In this document: positions 1-10,900 of the stretch, piece after piece
Position numbering within the stretch: the first letter of the stretch is position 1
Layout of the letters: every line of letters begins with the position of its first letter
NCBI RefSeq assembly: GCF_900009145.1
Contig: NZ_LN889801.1
Location: forward strand, 124,001 to 188,000
From: Planktothrix tepida PCC 9214
GTDB taxonomy: Bacteria; Cyanobacteriota; Cyanobacteriia; Cyanobacteriales; Microcoleaceae
Reading direction: 5' to 3'
Length of the DNA: 64,000 nt
Position numbers and translations under genes: made by a program
Notes under the pieces: generated by a model
Told to the model about the DNA's origin: nothing
Database searches by the model: none
Seen by the model: only the letters and a program-made list of their open reading frames with translations

Positions 1-2257
1 GAATTTCTAATCCGACAGTGACATCCAATTCAGTTTCCATGAAGAAATTCATGACCATGCTAGATAAAATTACATTAGCATCTTCATCCAAAATATTCTG
101 ATTATTCAGATATAACGTTATTTCGTTTTGATTGGGTAGAGTTGCCAGGGTTTGGAAGAGATGAGCTAACTCTAAATAAAGAGTTTCTTCCGGTTGTTTC
201 CAATCAGGAAAAACAATATAATTTTTTTCTCTAAGTTTCCACAATTCCCAACCCCCATTTTCCAGCTTCAGACCTCGCCAATCTAGCAACTCTTCTAATG
301 GAAACTGGGGAATTTGATCAGCATGAACTGCTTCAATTGCGGTGGAGTTTTCCAGGTCTAAACAAATTCGACCTTGGACAATTGAAAGTAAATTTGACCA
401 CTGGGGTTGAGTTAACTGACCCAGGAGAGAAACATCTGGCCCCTCTTCCACATCTAATTCATCTTCTATCAGAAGATTCATCATCATACTCGATAACGTT
501 AAATCTGCATCTTCATCGCCCATTCCTTGATGATCAATCAATAGTTTAATTTGACGTTTATCAAGATGATTAATCAGAGTTTTGATGATAGCACTTAACT
601 GGGAATACAGTTGTTCTTCTTCTTGAGTCCAGTCAAGAAATACGATCAGATTAATGTCCTTTAATCCCAGATGACTAATATCCCCTTCTAATAAAGGTTG
701 TAAACGCTCATAAAGTTGTTGTGCTTTGACAAAATCCGGCACAAACTGTAACACTCTTGTTACCGCTTGTTCAGCCAAAACAATATCCTGTAATTGTTCT
801 GCTGATTCGGCTAAATACCAAAAAACACGCCAATGATTACAGCCTAAATTAATAGCATTTTGAAACTCAAAAATGGCTTGAGGAATTCTTTGCTGATGAC
901 GTAAAACCAACGCCAACCATAACCTTAAATAGCCATCATTGATGTAATGATCTCGATACTGACAAATGCTTCCTTCTCCTAATCCCAATAACATCGATGA
1001 AGCGGCAATTTGTTCTTCGGCTGCTAGAATTAAATCAATATTTTCTGCGGTTAAACTAACCAGAAAAGGTTCGGCTGTATGACCCAACGCTTTAATAAAG
1101 GTTTGCGCTCCCACAAACTTTTCAGGGAGTTCTAAAACATCCAGTAAAGATAGCGGTTGATCTAATAAGCTCGATCCCATCGGAATGCCCCATTGACGTT
1201 CCCGCTTGGGTAATTGCATTAATTTTTCATAAATAGGATTCAATTGTTTAGCCGCATTTTCGGCACCAAAAAGCTGTTTAGCATATTCTTTAGCATTTTG
1301 CCCAAGTCGTATTCTTTCTTGAGGATGATGATAAAGATATTCAATGGCTTGGGTGTATTCTAATTGACTTTTAACGACTAATCCAGTATAATTATTAATA
1401 ACTAATCGTTTAATTCCACCATGAGGAAAAACAACAGGGGGGATTCCAGCACACATGACTTCTTGTAAATTTAACTCTGCGGCGGCATAGGTATCTTTAC
1501 AAAGCGGATAACCATAAATATCTAAGGTTTCAATCACGGATGCAATATCTTCAACGAAGCCTCGGAAATCAAATTTTTCAGACGCATTAATTTTTTCAGC
1601 TTGTTGTTTTAAATAATCTTCTACACCTCCACCACAAACCACAAAACGCACATCGGGAAGATTCACCGCAGCACTCATGGCGACATAATCTTGGTGCATT
1701 TTACTAAAGCTAACACTGCCAATATAACCGACATTAAAATTTTGATGGGGTTTAGGCTGAATATTAGCAACACGCTCAAAATCTGCCGCATCATAAACCA
1801 TACCAATTTTTTCAATTCTCACGGCATCAGGGAGAGATTGAAAGACCGGAAGCTCATAGGAGTAAGGATTACAAGGAATAGCAAAATCAGCGTAATCTAC
1901 TAATTCCTTAGTAATCACTTGAGGGGGATATTCTCCAGCAACATGAAACCAAATTAAGAGCCGAGTTTCGGGAAGTGGCGATCGCAAAAATTCAAACAGT
2001 TTGGGGTTATTCCAATAATGAACTTGAACAATATCAACGGTTTTAATAGCCTCAAAGATGTCCGTTTGATCCAAAGTATTAATAAATTTCATTCCCGATT
2101 GTTCAGCCAGTTCTAAAGCCATCCAATCAGGGGGTTTAAGGGAGACTAAATAATGTTCAAATTGACCTAATCTTGATGAATATTTGGAGGTAGCTATCAT
2201 GCCGCGAGCAGCACCACCCAAACACAACCAATCAATAATATGTAGAACCTTAATCAT
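1..2257 (-). CDS. Partial GT4-like glycosyltransferase with C-terminal repeated domain (C-terminus outside window)
   Basis: The frame is open from the ATG at 2257 down to base 1 with no stop, so at least 752 residues are present and the gene continues off the left edge. Residues about 1-390 read as a GT-B glycosyltransferase (GT4-like): a start VLHIIDWLCLGGAARG, NVGYIGSVSFSKMH in the middle, and the donor-site segment EVMCAGIPPVVFPHGG. Residues about 450-530 are helical and TPR-like. From about residue 534 a domain of roughly 100 residues begins (INLIVFLDW ... SSMMMNLLIE), and a second copy begins near residue 677 (YIVFPDWKQPEE ... SSMVMNFFME). A third copy is the N-terminus of the methyltransferase at 6473-7732. 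The start lies 16 bp after the stop of the 1383-aa gene, so it is the third gene of a minus-strand operon. It probably adds sugars to a surface glycan or protein; the substrate is unknown. Confidence 0.85.
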   Translation of the reverse strand, partial: MIKVLHIIDWLCLGGAARGMIATSKYSSRLGQFEHYLVSLKPPDWMALELAEQSGMKFINTLDQTDIFEAIKTVDIVQVHYWNNPKLFEFLRSPLPETRLLIWFHVAGEYPPQVITKELVDYADFAIPCNPYSYELPVFQSLPDAVRIEKIGMVYDAADFERVANIQPKPHQNFNVGYIGSVSFSKMHQDYVAMSAAVNLPDVRFVVCGGGVEDYLKQQAEKINASEKFDFRGFVEDIASVIETLDIYGYPLCKDTYAAAELNLQEVMCAGIPPVVFPHGGIKRLVINNYTGLVVKSQLEYTQAIEYLYHHPQERIRLGQNAKEYAKQLFGAENAAKQLNPIYEKLMQLPKRERQWGIPMGSSLLDQPLSLLDVLELPEKFVGAQTFIKALGHTAEPFLVSLTAENIDLILAAEEQIAASSMLLGLGEGSICQYRDHYINDGYLRLWLALVLRHQQRIPQAIFEFQNAINLGCNHWRVFWYLAESAEQLQDIVLAEQAVTRVLQFVPDFVKAQQLYERLQPLLEGDISHLGLKDINLIVFLDWTQEEEQLYSQLSAIIKTLINHLDKRQIKLLIDHQGMGDEDADLTLSSMMMNLLIEDELDVEEGPDVSLLGQLTQPQWSNLLSIVQGRICLDLENSTAIEAVHADQIPQFPLEELLDWRGLKLENGGWELWKLREKNYIVFPDWKQPEETLYLELAHLFQTLATLPNQNEITLYLNNQNILDEDANVILSSMVMNFFMETELDVTVGLEI

Positions 2258-2273
2258 GACTTTAATCCTTCAA

Positions 2274-5200
2274 TTAGTTAATGGGTTTACGATAGACTCG
2301 AATGGTGGAAAATACCCCTGGAATAATCGGGAGATAGGCTTGAGTTTGGGTGGGATCTGTGGGATATAAAAGGGGAATATCGATTAGTTCACAACGATAG
2401 GTGTCTTCCATAAGTTCCTGACACGCTTGACGAATCCCCGGTTCATTTCCGCCATGATGAGATAAGATTGCACTACGATTCTCATCATTAAGGGCAGGTA
2501 AGTAATCATGGAACATCATAATTCCACCGGGTTTTAACAAGGGATAATAGTTAATAATATCTTGTTTGACTCCTTCATAACTGTGATCTCCATCGACAAA
2601 AATGAAGGGAGGGAAATTGCTATCTTGTTCAAATTTCAGTTGCAGTTGAATCACGGCATCATGGGAAAACTGTTGCAGATGGGTAACATTTTGTTTAACT
2701 TCTTGAAGAACCAGTTTTAACTGAGGATGTAACCCTGGATCGATGGCAAATCCTTGTAAATTAGAGGTGAGTCGGTTTAAGGCTTTACAAGTTAGAAATA
2801 GAGAACTTCCTGCAAATGATCCAATTTCAATAAAACGCAAGGGTTGAGAAAATTCGGGTAACAATTTTCGGAGAACATAATAGAGTTGAAATCGTTCATT
2901 TTTCGACATTTGGCTTTGAATCCCATAAACAACTGGATCATCTTGATTAAAGTCGTTTAGTAGGTTGGGTTCAATAATGGGATTAAGAGGAAATTGATCA
3001 GGGGTTGTCAACCAAACTCCTGTATAATCAATCGGATTCAAATTGAATTTAAGGTGATTTTTTTCTTCAAATTCATGTAAAGCTTTTTTACAGCCTTCCC
3101 AATGACCATAATTATCAACTTGGATAAACCCATCATTAACCACGCGGTCAAAAAGCTGTTCTAAAATGACTTTTGTAGATTCATACCAATCACCATCCAT
3201 GTGCAAGAGTGCAATTACCCCAACTGAATTTCTGAATTGAGGTAAGGTGTCTTGGAAATATCCTTTAACTGTACGAACAACATCAGAAACACCCAATTTT
3301 GCACAGAGATTTAAAACACTAGATTCCGGTGCCGCACAACTTCCTTGTGTCAAACCGAGGGACTCTGCTGATACACCTTGATATCGATCAAATTCAGAGG
3401 GTTTAGGTAAACCTTGAAAGGAATCAAAAGCATATAGTAATCGAGGTTGTTTACTATATCTTGTAAGGACAGCCGCTAGTAATGCAGTTGAACCCCCTTT
3501 TTCTACACCACACTCCACAAAATTACCCGGAATATTATCAATACAAACCTTTTTCGCTAAGGAAAACAGTGAATATAATCGTTCTTCGCTCAGTCCGGTA
3601 TAAGGAGAAACAATCTGTAATAATTCTTGAAATTCTGGATAATCTGGTGGAAGGGATTGAGATTTAATATTGGTAGATTTACTTTTGATAGATTGAGGAA
3701 TTGATGCGCGAATTTTTGCTAGAGTCTGCTTTTTCAAAAAGCCATTTGTTGCCCAAGTTAAGTTATATCCAAAAAAGTCACAATATTCTCCATCAATTTC
3801 ATAGTCTTGGGGATGTTCTGATAAAAAGGACTTTAAAGCTTGATGGGGGCCACTATTATAAGAAGCATCTTGAACAATATCAGAAATAATGCCATCCTCA
3901 ACAATAATATATTCTCCTTGATCCAGATAAGCATGGAAGAAATCTAACACTGCTTTACTGGTTGTAAATGAATGATCTGCATCCTCAATCACTAATAAAG
4001 GGCGGGGTAGGGATTGAATGAATTTAGGGGATAACGTTTCCGCTAAATTACTTCCATCGCCTTCTAAAAAGGTAACGCGAGGATGGGAAACTTGAGTCAC
4101 TTTGACAATATCAATGGAATAAACATGACCTTCAATTCCAAAGTTATTCATTAAATCTCCAAACCATAAGGCACTTCCTCCGCTTTTAGAACCAATTTCA
4201 ATAATAGTCTGAGGTTTAATTTTCCAGAGCAATACCGGATAAATCGAATAATCAAAGGGATTTTTTTGTAACGGAACTCCTTTGTAAGAAAAGTTATGTA
4301 AAGCATTTTGAATCGACATCATTAATTCATAAGGCAAAGCGGTATTCCAGGGTCGTTCATGGGTGGGAATTTTTGCTTTTTCAGGTCGAATCAAGGCTTG
4401 AGTTAAAGATTGAACTTGAGCTTGAGCTTCAGGGTGATTGGGGTTATTTTCTAGTTCCTGTTTAGCTGCTGCTAGTGCTTCTTCATATCGACCGACTGCA
4501 CTTAAACAAACGGCTCGAATATAGTGCATTTCTGGGATAAATATTCCGGCTTCTTTGTTTTTTTCAGCACAACGTAAAGCAGCCACTTTTTGACCTTGAT
4601 TGAATAAAGAAATAGCTTTTTCAATCTGAGCTTTAATTTTTTGTTTTGCTTCAGTGGATAACTGTTCTAACAGCCGTTGACCTTGGGAGTGATTAGGGTT
4701 CAAATTCAATAATGCTTTGAGGGAATCAAGAGACTCAAATAATTGACCTAGACGAGCTTCAGCAATCGCTTTAGCGTAATAAACCCCTGATTGCTCTGGA
4801 GCAATTTCCAGTACCTCTTTAAAGAGATTGAGAGCTTCTAAATTTTCATTTTTATTGAGAGATTCAATTCCTTGGGATAAACGTTCTATCCCCTCTGAAT
4901 TTAGTTTTTCTTGAGTCGGAGATACAGTAGAACTAAACATAATTGCCTCAGTCCAATGATCAGCTTGACGGTTACGCATTACAACAGTTGGATGTTGCAG
5001 GGGAAAACTAATGGGTTGTGTGGGTAAATTAGCCAGTTGAGATTCCCCTTTCGTATGGGTTGCATCGGCTCTAAAACCAATATTTGAAACTAGATTAACG
5101 TGAGGAAGAATCGTTAAGCCTTGATTCGCCCAACAAGCAAATGTCCAAGCATAATCCCAAGTATTAAATCCTTCATAGGCATCTTGAAAGATTCTTGACC

Positions 5201-6425
5201 AATAGGCGATCACTTCAGGATTTTCTAGGATCTGTTGTAACCTCCCTGTGTCTCTAATTGACGGCCATAATTTCATTTCTAAATCATACAATTTCCAAGC
5301 TCTGCGCCAAGTTGCCCAGCCCCAAATATGATTGTACCGAGAAAAGTAGTAACTAGCCCCTGGATGATTGTGTCCAAATTGAAAATTATTACCTGAGATT
5401 GCCATAATTAGTTCATCATGGCGATATCGTTCTAATAATTCTTCACAAAATCGGAAAAATGTCACATCGGGTAAACAATCATCTTCAAGAATAATGGCTT
5501 CTTCAACAGTATTAAAAACCCAATTTAAGCCACTGGAAACTCGATGACGACAGCCTAAGTTAATATCAGAATAGTGGGTTAAAACTTCACAATCCCAATC
5601 CACTTGATTAATAATTGCTCTGGTGGCTGCACATTTTTGAAATTCACCGTTTACATTCCGTCGCGGGCCATCAGCAATGACCAGGAGTTTTTCGGGTTTC
5701 ACCTGACGAATTGCATTAAACACTTGCTGCGTTGTGTCCGGTCTGTTGAAAATCATTAAACAAACCGGAGTTGTTAATTGGGGTTTTTGATCAAGTTCAG
5801 ATAAATTTTTAAGCGGATAACTTACCCCAGGTTTTCTAGCTTCTGCATAAATAGATTCATGCTTTCTCGTTTCTAAATCTAAACCGGGTTCAAACTCCCT
5901 GAGCTTAACATTTTCAAAACCAACATTAGCAATAATTATGGGTAAGTTTTCGTTATCAAACAGATAACGATGATGACCATCCATATAAGCGATATAATTA
6001 ATAAAATCTATTTTAGAATGATAGTGATAGGCAGGGGTATAAAGACAATACTTTTCAGGATCGAATTGATCGGGTTTCTCATAAGATTCTATATAAATTC
6101 TGGCATCGGGGACAGCTATTTTAAAAATACCTCCGGGTTTTAAAACGCGATAGCATTCTGAAAGCAAGTTCAGCATCGGATCAGGAAACGAAAAGTGTTC
6201 TAATAGATGAGAGGAGTAAATTTCTTCTACGCAGTTATCAGGAAAGGGTAGAGGTTTTGACAAATCCATACATAAATCACTATTGGGATCTAAATCCATT
6301 GTGAGCCACCCTTCCATTCTCTTCTGGGAAGAACCTAACTCAATTTTGATGGGTTTTCCCCTTTCTAAAATCAACTGAATTAAATGTTGATTTTTGATGG
6401 CAATCTGTGATAAAAAGTCATTCAT
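2274..6425 (-). CDS. Modular protein: four SAM-methyltransferase-like modules, one glycosyltransferase module and a TPR spacer
   Basis: This 1383-aa protein strings several complete enzyme modules together. Residues about 25-200 are a Methyltransf_11-type SAM domain (IKIELGSSQK, SSHLLEHF, YRVLKPGGIFKIAVPD). Residues about 218-490 are a GT-A-like glycosyltransferase (VCLMIFNRPDTTQQVF, then ILEDDCLPD as the likely DxD metal site). Residues about 505-675 are TPR-like helices. Residues about 690-890 resemble the CmcI/rhamnosyl O-methyltransferase family (IIEIGSKSGGSALWFGD, VIEDADHSF, IIVEDGIISD). Residues about 930-1145 resemble TylF/macrocin O-methyltransferases (FVECGVEKGGSTALLA, LHMDGDWYEST). 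Residues about 1165-1380 are a Methyltransf_24-type domain (FIEIGSFAGSSLFL, FVDGDHSYEGVKQD, MMFHDYLP). It lies 47 bp downstream of the 419-aa methyltransferase gene and 16 bp upstream of the GT4-like gene. Multiple O-methylation of a glycan by one polypeptide is an inference. Confidence 0.88.
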   Translation of the reverse strand: MNDFLSQIAIKNQHLIQLILERGKPIKIELGSSQKRMEGWLTMDLDPNSDLCMDLSKPLPFPDNCVEEIYSSHLLEHFSFPDPMLNLLSECYRVLKPGGIFKIAVPDARIYIESYEKPDQFDPEKYCLYTPAYHYHSKIDFINYIAYMDGHHRYLFDNENLPIIIANVGFENVKLREFEPGLDLETRKHESIYAEARKPGVSYPLKNLSELDQKPQLTTPVCLMIFNRPDTTQQVFNAIRQVKPEKLLVIADGPRRNVNGEFQKCAATRAIINQVDWDCEVLTHYSDINLGCRHRVSSGLNWVFNTVEEAIILEDDCLPDVTFFRFCEELLERYRHDELIMAISGNNFQFGHNHPGASYYFSRYNHIWGWATWRRAWKLYDLEMKLWPSIRDTGRLQQILENPEVIAYWSRIFQDAYEGFNTWDYAWTFACWANQGLTILPHVNLVSNIGFRADATHTKGESQLANLPTQPISFPLQHPTVVMRNRQADHWTEAIMFSSTVSPTQEKLNSEGIERLSQGIESLNKNENLEALNLFKEVLEIAPEQSGVYYAKAIAEARLGQLFESLDSLKALLNLNPNHSQGQRLLEQLSTEAKQKIKAQIEKAISLFNQGQKVAALRCAEKNKEAGIFIPEMHYIRAVCLSAVGRYEEALAAAKQELENNPNHPEAQAQVQSLTQALIRPEKAKIPTHERPWNTALPYELMMSIQNALHNFSYKGVPLQKNPFDYSIYPVLLWKIKPQTIIEIGSKSGGSALWFGDLMNNFGIEGHVYSIDIVKVTQVSHPRVTFLEGDGSNLAETLSPKFIQSLPRPLLVIEDADHSFTTSKAVLDFFHAYLDQGEYIIVEDGIISDIVQDASYNSGPHQALKSFLSEHPQDYEIDGEYCDFFGYNLTWATNGFLKKQTLAKIRASIPQSIKSKSTNIKSQSLPPDYPEFQELLQIVSPYTGLSEERLYSLFSLAKKVCIDNIPGNFVECGVEKGGSTALLAAVLTRYSKQPRLLYAFDSFQGLPKPSEFDRYQGVSAESLGLTQGSCAAPESSVLNLCAKLGVSDVVRTVKGYFQDTLPQFRNSVGVIALLHMDGDWYESTKVILEQLFDRVVNDGFIQVDNYGHWEGCKKALHEFEEKNHLKFNLNPIDYTGVWLTTPDQFPLNPIIEPNLLNDFNQDDPVVYGIQSQMSKNERFQLYYVLRKLLPEFSQPLRFIEIGSFAGSSLFLTCKALNRLTSNLQGFAIDPGLHPQLKLVLQEVKQNVTHLQQFSHDAVIQLQLKFEQDSNFPPFIFVDGDHSYEGVKQDIINYYPLLKPGGIMMFHDYLPALNDENRSAILSHHGGNEPGIRQACQELMEDTYRCELIDIPLLYPTDPTQTQAYLPIIPGVFSTIRVYRKPIN

Positions 6426-6472
6426 TTTTTAATCCTCTTTATAAGTTTTAAACACAATCTCACTATCATCAT

Positions 6473-7732
6473 TTAATTATCTTGAGTAGGAGAGGGTTTG
6501 GGATTCATGACTTGAAAACATCCTTTTCCTAAAATAGATTGTTTCTGGCTGGGAACTCCCTGGCTTTCTAAAATATCAAATTTCCTAAAAAACAAAGAGG
6601 TACAATTTTTATAAGTGTAGCTAGAAATAATCCCCCAGAAATCCAGACGTTTATAACCTTCATTGGCTAATTTTTGAACAGAGGAGTCATAATTGTAATC
6701 ATCGGTATTATCAAAGATAATTAAGCCCCTTTCTTTAATGTGATTTAAACTTATTTCCAAACACCGATTTCGATTAGCTCCATCAACAATAATAACATCA
6801 AAGTAATCCGATGGAAAGGAAGAAATCATTTCTGCATATTCTTGTTCATCTTCTCGTAAAAAAATTTGAACATTTTTAGGCATTTTAGCCTTGATTTCTT
6901 CAAACCAATTGGCATCATTTTCAATAGAAATAACTTCTGAAACTCGTTGTGACCACCATAAGGTTGAGTTACCTGCTCCAAATTCAAAGACTTTAAAATC
7001 AGGCTTAACTTTATCTTCTAAAAATTCAATCGCTGGATAGGTATACCAGGGAAGGGGTTGATTATCTTGAGTTACAGGTTTTCTTTGATATAGTGAATTC
7101 AACCATCCTGATGTCAGAAAATAATTAATTCCCGGAGGAAGATTAGCCGCAACTTCATACCAATTTAAAGATAGAATTAAACTATGAGCTACTGGAATTG
7201 AATACCCTTTTTCTACTAAGTCAGGATAATCTGACAATAGCTGTTTTCCTAATTCAGCAGATTCAACAAATCTTTGAGCGTTAAAACATTGTTGGGTGAG
7301 TTGTAATTTAAAGTTTTTTTGTTGTTCATTAATTGTCGATAGAAATTCATATTTTTCTAAATCAGTTACTTGCTCTAAGGTGACAATCGGAATAATATCT
7401 GACCATTCATTGAGTTGGCTTTTGTTGACGTTATTACCTAATATCTTATAATTTATTTTTAAAATGGAGTTAAACCATTCTTCAAAATTTTGGGAACTAA
7501 CTAAACTAATATTAAGAGCATCTTCTAATTGTTCATTTCCCTCGATCATCAAGTTCATCATTACACCTGATACATACAGGTCTGCTTCTTGACCAGGAAA
7601 CTGATCATAGTCGATAAAAATAGATAAATTGCTTCTGTCAGGATGGTTGAGAAAGGCTTTGATTATTGTTGTCAATTCTAACAAAAGCTCAGGCTCTGGT
7701 GATGCCCAGTTGAACAGAACCAAAAAATTCAT
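6473..7732 (-). CDS. Class I SAM methyltransferase with N-terminal repeated domain
   Basis: The protein has 419 residues. Residues 1-105 (NFLVLFNWASPEPELLLEL ... VSGVMMNLMIE ... NISLV) match, by eye, the domain found twice in the C-terminal half of the glycosyltransferase at 1-2257. Residues about 240-395 are a Rossmann methyltransferase: the SAM loop FEFGAGNSTLWW at 249-260, the acidic end of strand 2 in VISIENDANW, and DVIIVDGANRNRC. The stretch 140-235 links the two and is not recognised. The gene is the first of the minus-strand run and its ATG at 7732 faces a 247-bp divergent intergenic region shared with the TPR/GT41 gene. It is likely a glycan or small-molecule O-methyltransferase; the acceptor is unknown. 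Confidence 0.85.
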   Translation of the reverse strand: MNFLVLFNWASPEPELLLELTTIIKAFLNHPDRSNLSIFIDYDQFPGQEADLYVSGVMMNLMIEGNEQLEDALNISLVSSQNFEEWFNSILKINYKILGNNVNKSQLNEWSDIIPIVTLEQVTDLEKYEFLSTINEQQKNFKLQLTQQCFNAQRFVESAELGKQLLSDYPDLVEKGYSIPVAHSLILSLNWYEVAANLPPGINYFLTSGWLNSLYQRKPVTQDNQPLPWYTYPAIEFLEDKVKPDFKVFEFGAGNSTLWWSQRVSEVISIENDANWFEEIKAKMPKNVQIFLREDEQEYAEMISSFPSDYFDVIIVDGANRNRCLEISLNHIKERGLIIFDNTDDYNYDSSVQKLANEGYKRLDFWGIISSYTYKNCTSLFFRKFDILESQGVPSQKQSILGKGCFQVMNPKPSPTQDN

Positions 7733-7979
7733 AGACTCGGAGCCTTCTAGGGGATTATGGTTTTAGTATACCCTGTGGGTTTCAGAAAATGATCATTTTT
7801 GCTGTATTAATTTTTTGTAAGATATTATAGTTTAGATTAGTCAGTGTTTAAATCGCTTGTATAATATTTGACTAGCTGATGATTTAACGAAATTAATCTG
7901 TTAAAATAGATCTGAAGTACAATTGATTTATTTTTTCATAGTTTAATCGTTAACCTATATCTTGACCAGATAATAAATC
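7733..7979. promoter_or_regulatory. Divergent intergenic region between the two arms of the glycan locus
   Basis: This AT-rich stretch separates the minus-strand methyltransferase/glycosyltransferase run from the plus-strand TPR/GT41 gene, so it must hold promoters for both directions. A TATAAT hexamer stands at 7860-7865 on the plus strand, about 115 bp before the ATG at 7980, but no convincing -35 hexamer is spaced correctly. No strong operator palindrome was seen. Confidence 0.4.
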
Positions 7980-10900
7980 ATGAAAATTATAAACTTTTTA
8001 GATCTTTATTCCTCAATAGAAGAATCCCATGATTTAGTTAATAACTGGTCACTCTTATTTCCTGAGCTACAGTTTATTTTAAAACTGGGAGATCCTGAAA
8101 ACAATATTTATCTTCCTCTATTGTTAAACTTAGCAGTTCGCAATTTAGAAAATCAGGAAATTTATTGCCAAATCGGGGTAAATTATGTTAGTAGTTTAAT
8201 GGGTGCGTTACTGAATAATCCTGACTCTATAGCTTATGTGGTCGATTCCTTCTATGAAAAAGATGAATCCCAAAGTTATGAATCTAGCGTTGAAATTTTA
8301 GATGCTTTAAATTTTAGTAATCAAGTATTTTTATGTGATCAAGAACCAGAAGAATTTTTATTAGAACTAAGAGAAGTTGAATTTGAGAATCAAATCGGTG
8401 TTTGTTTCTACGATTGGAAAACTGATTATCGTTCTGTTCTGAATAGCTTATTATTGATTAATTCTTTTTTATCTGATCAAGCATTAATTATTGTTAATGA
8501 TGCAAATCATGCCAGTGTTCAGCAAGCTATATGGGATTTTATCGCAGCAACACCTGAATGTCAAGTTGAACTAGAACTATTACCTCAGACTGATGAACCA
8601 CTCCTGTTTGAAGATAGGATTTTTATTATCAGTCGGGATATCAACAGAACTTTTAACTATCAAACAGTGGCTTTGCTAAACCATCGCCAACCTCAAGTCA
8701 TTCAAAGAATTTCTCAGTTACATCAATTCGACAAATTATTAAATAAAATTTATCAGGAAGCTGTCGATTTTCATCAAAACGAAAAATTTAATGAAGCCGA
8801 AAACAAATATCAAGAATTTATTGATTTTAATCCAAATCATCTGGAAGCGTGGATGAATTTAGGAAAGTTATATTATCAAATCGAAAATTATCAAGCATCT
8901 CTGCACGCTAGTTACAAGTTAATAGCACTGACTCCTCAAAGGTTTGACGGATATTATCAATTAGGTCAATGCTTTGAAAAATTGAATCAAGTTGAACAAG
9001 CGATCGCAGCCTACGAAAAAACAATCGCATTAAAACCTGATTATCTTGATGCCTATAATAACTTAGGAAATCTCTTAACGCAACAAGGGCAATTTGCAGA
9101 AGCAGAAACAGTTTATCGTCAAGCAATAAAGATTAACCCTAATCATTTTGGTAGTTACTTGAATTTAGGCAATTTATTTTTATTGCAAAATCAATTTCAA
9201 TTCGCTAAAGCAACCTATCAAAAAGGTTTAAGGATTATTCCAGATCAGCCTGATATTCTGCATAACTTAGCTCTAACGGATGAAATAGAAAAAAATCCGA
9301 TTCCTTATTATCGTAGTTTTGGCGATCGCTTGTATGAATTAGGCAATTATGAAGGAGCGATCACAGAATATCAAAAAATCCTCAATTTGCAAGCGGGAGA
9401 TGTTGATCTTTATGAAAAACTCAATCACTGTTACTGGCAACTCAACCAACCGAATGATGCCATAGATATCTTGAAAATAGGAACAAAAATTTATCCTGAT
9501 TTTGCCCCCCTTCATTTTACATTAATTATGAATCTTCTTTATCAAGGAAGAACAGAAGAAGCCGTTAAACAAGCGGAACTAGCATCAGAATACTTACCCA
9601 AAGATTATACCTTTACGTTGCTTAAACATTTAATTGTTCCGATGTTGTATCACTCCGTTGAGGAAATCAATAATTATCGTGAACGATTTAATCAAGGATT
9701 ACAAAATTTAATTGCAACGACCGATTTAAATGATCCTGAAACCTTAGAACAATCGTTTTTAGGAATGGGACGATTTACCAATTTTTATTTAGGGTATCAA
9801 GCGAGAAATGTGGTTGAAGAACAACGCATTTATGGTCATTTTCTTTATCAAATAATGTCGAAGAAATATCCCCAGTGGGTTCAAACGCTAACTCTCCCTC
9901 CTGTAGAAGATAAAATAAGAGTTGGATATGTTTCCAGTTATTTACATTGTTATAGTGGTTCACTCTGGTTAATCGGTTGGTTGCGCTATGCGAATCGTGA
10001 TCAGTTTGAAATTTACGCTTATTATACGGGGAATTCTCCTGATCCTGTTACGGAAAAATTTAGACAATATAGTCATAAATTTTATCATATTCCTAATAAT
10101 TTAGAAGCGGTTGCTGAACAAATTATTAAGGATCAACTGCATATTTTAGTCTATCCCGAAATTGGCATGAACCCCCCAACAATGGAACTTGCAGCATTGC
10201 GTTTAGCACCTATTCAATGCACAGCTTGGGGTCATCCCGTCACATCAGGACTTCCAACCATTGATTATTTCCTATCGAGTCAATTAATGGAACCGGAAAA
10301 CGCACAGAAACATTATTCAGAAGCCTTAATTTTATTACCGAATATTGGGGTTGCTTATCCGAAACCTCAAGATATTCCACCGTTAGTTAAAACTCGATTA
10401 GACTATAATTTACCCGAAGATACGGTGATTTATTTATGTTGTCAAGCTCCCTTTAAATATCTTCCCCAATATGATTATATTTTACCGGAAATTGCGATCA
10501 AGGTTCCGAACGCTAAGTTTTTATTTTTCCGAGGAACATTACTCAATGATCGCTTAAATCAAGCTTTTTCTAACTATGGCTTAAATTATCAGGATTATTG
10601 TTTACATCGAAAAGTTGACGAACGCTTTGATTATTTAATGTTAAACCAACTTTCGGATGTGTTTTTAGATACCTTTACTTGGTCGGGAGGAAATACCTCT
10701 TTAGAAGCGATCGCTTGTTATTTACCTATTGTCACTTGTCCTGGGGAATTTATGCGAGGTCGTCATGCAGATAGTTTCCTAAAAATGATGGGTTTAACAG
10801 AAACTATTGCAAAAAATGAAGCAGAATATATTGAAATTGCGGTCAAATTAGGGTTAGATTCTATATGGCGTGAAACAATTTCTCAACAGATGGGTGAACG

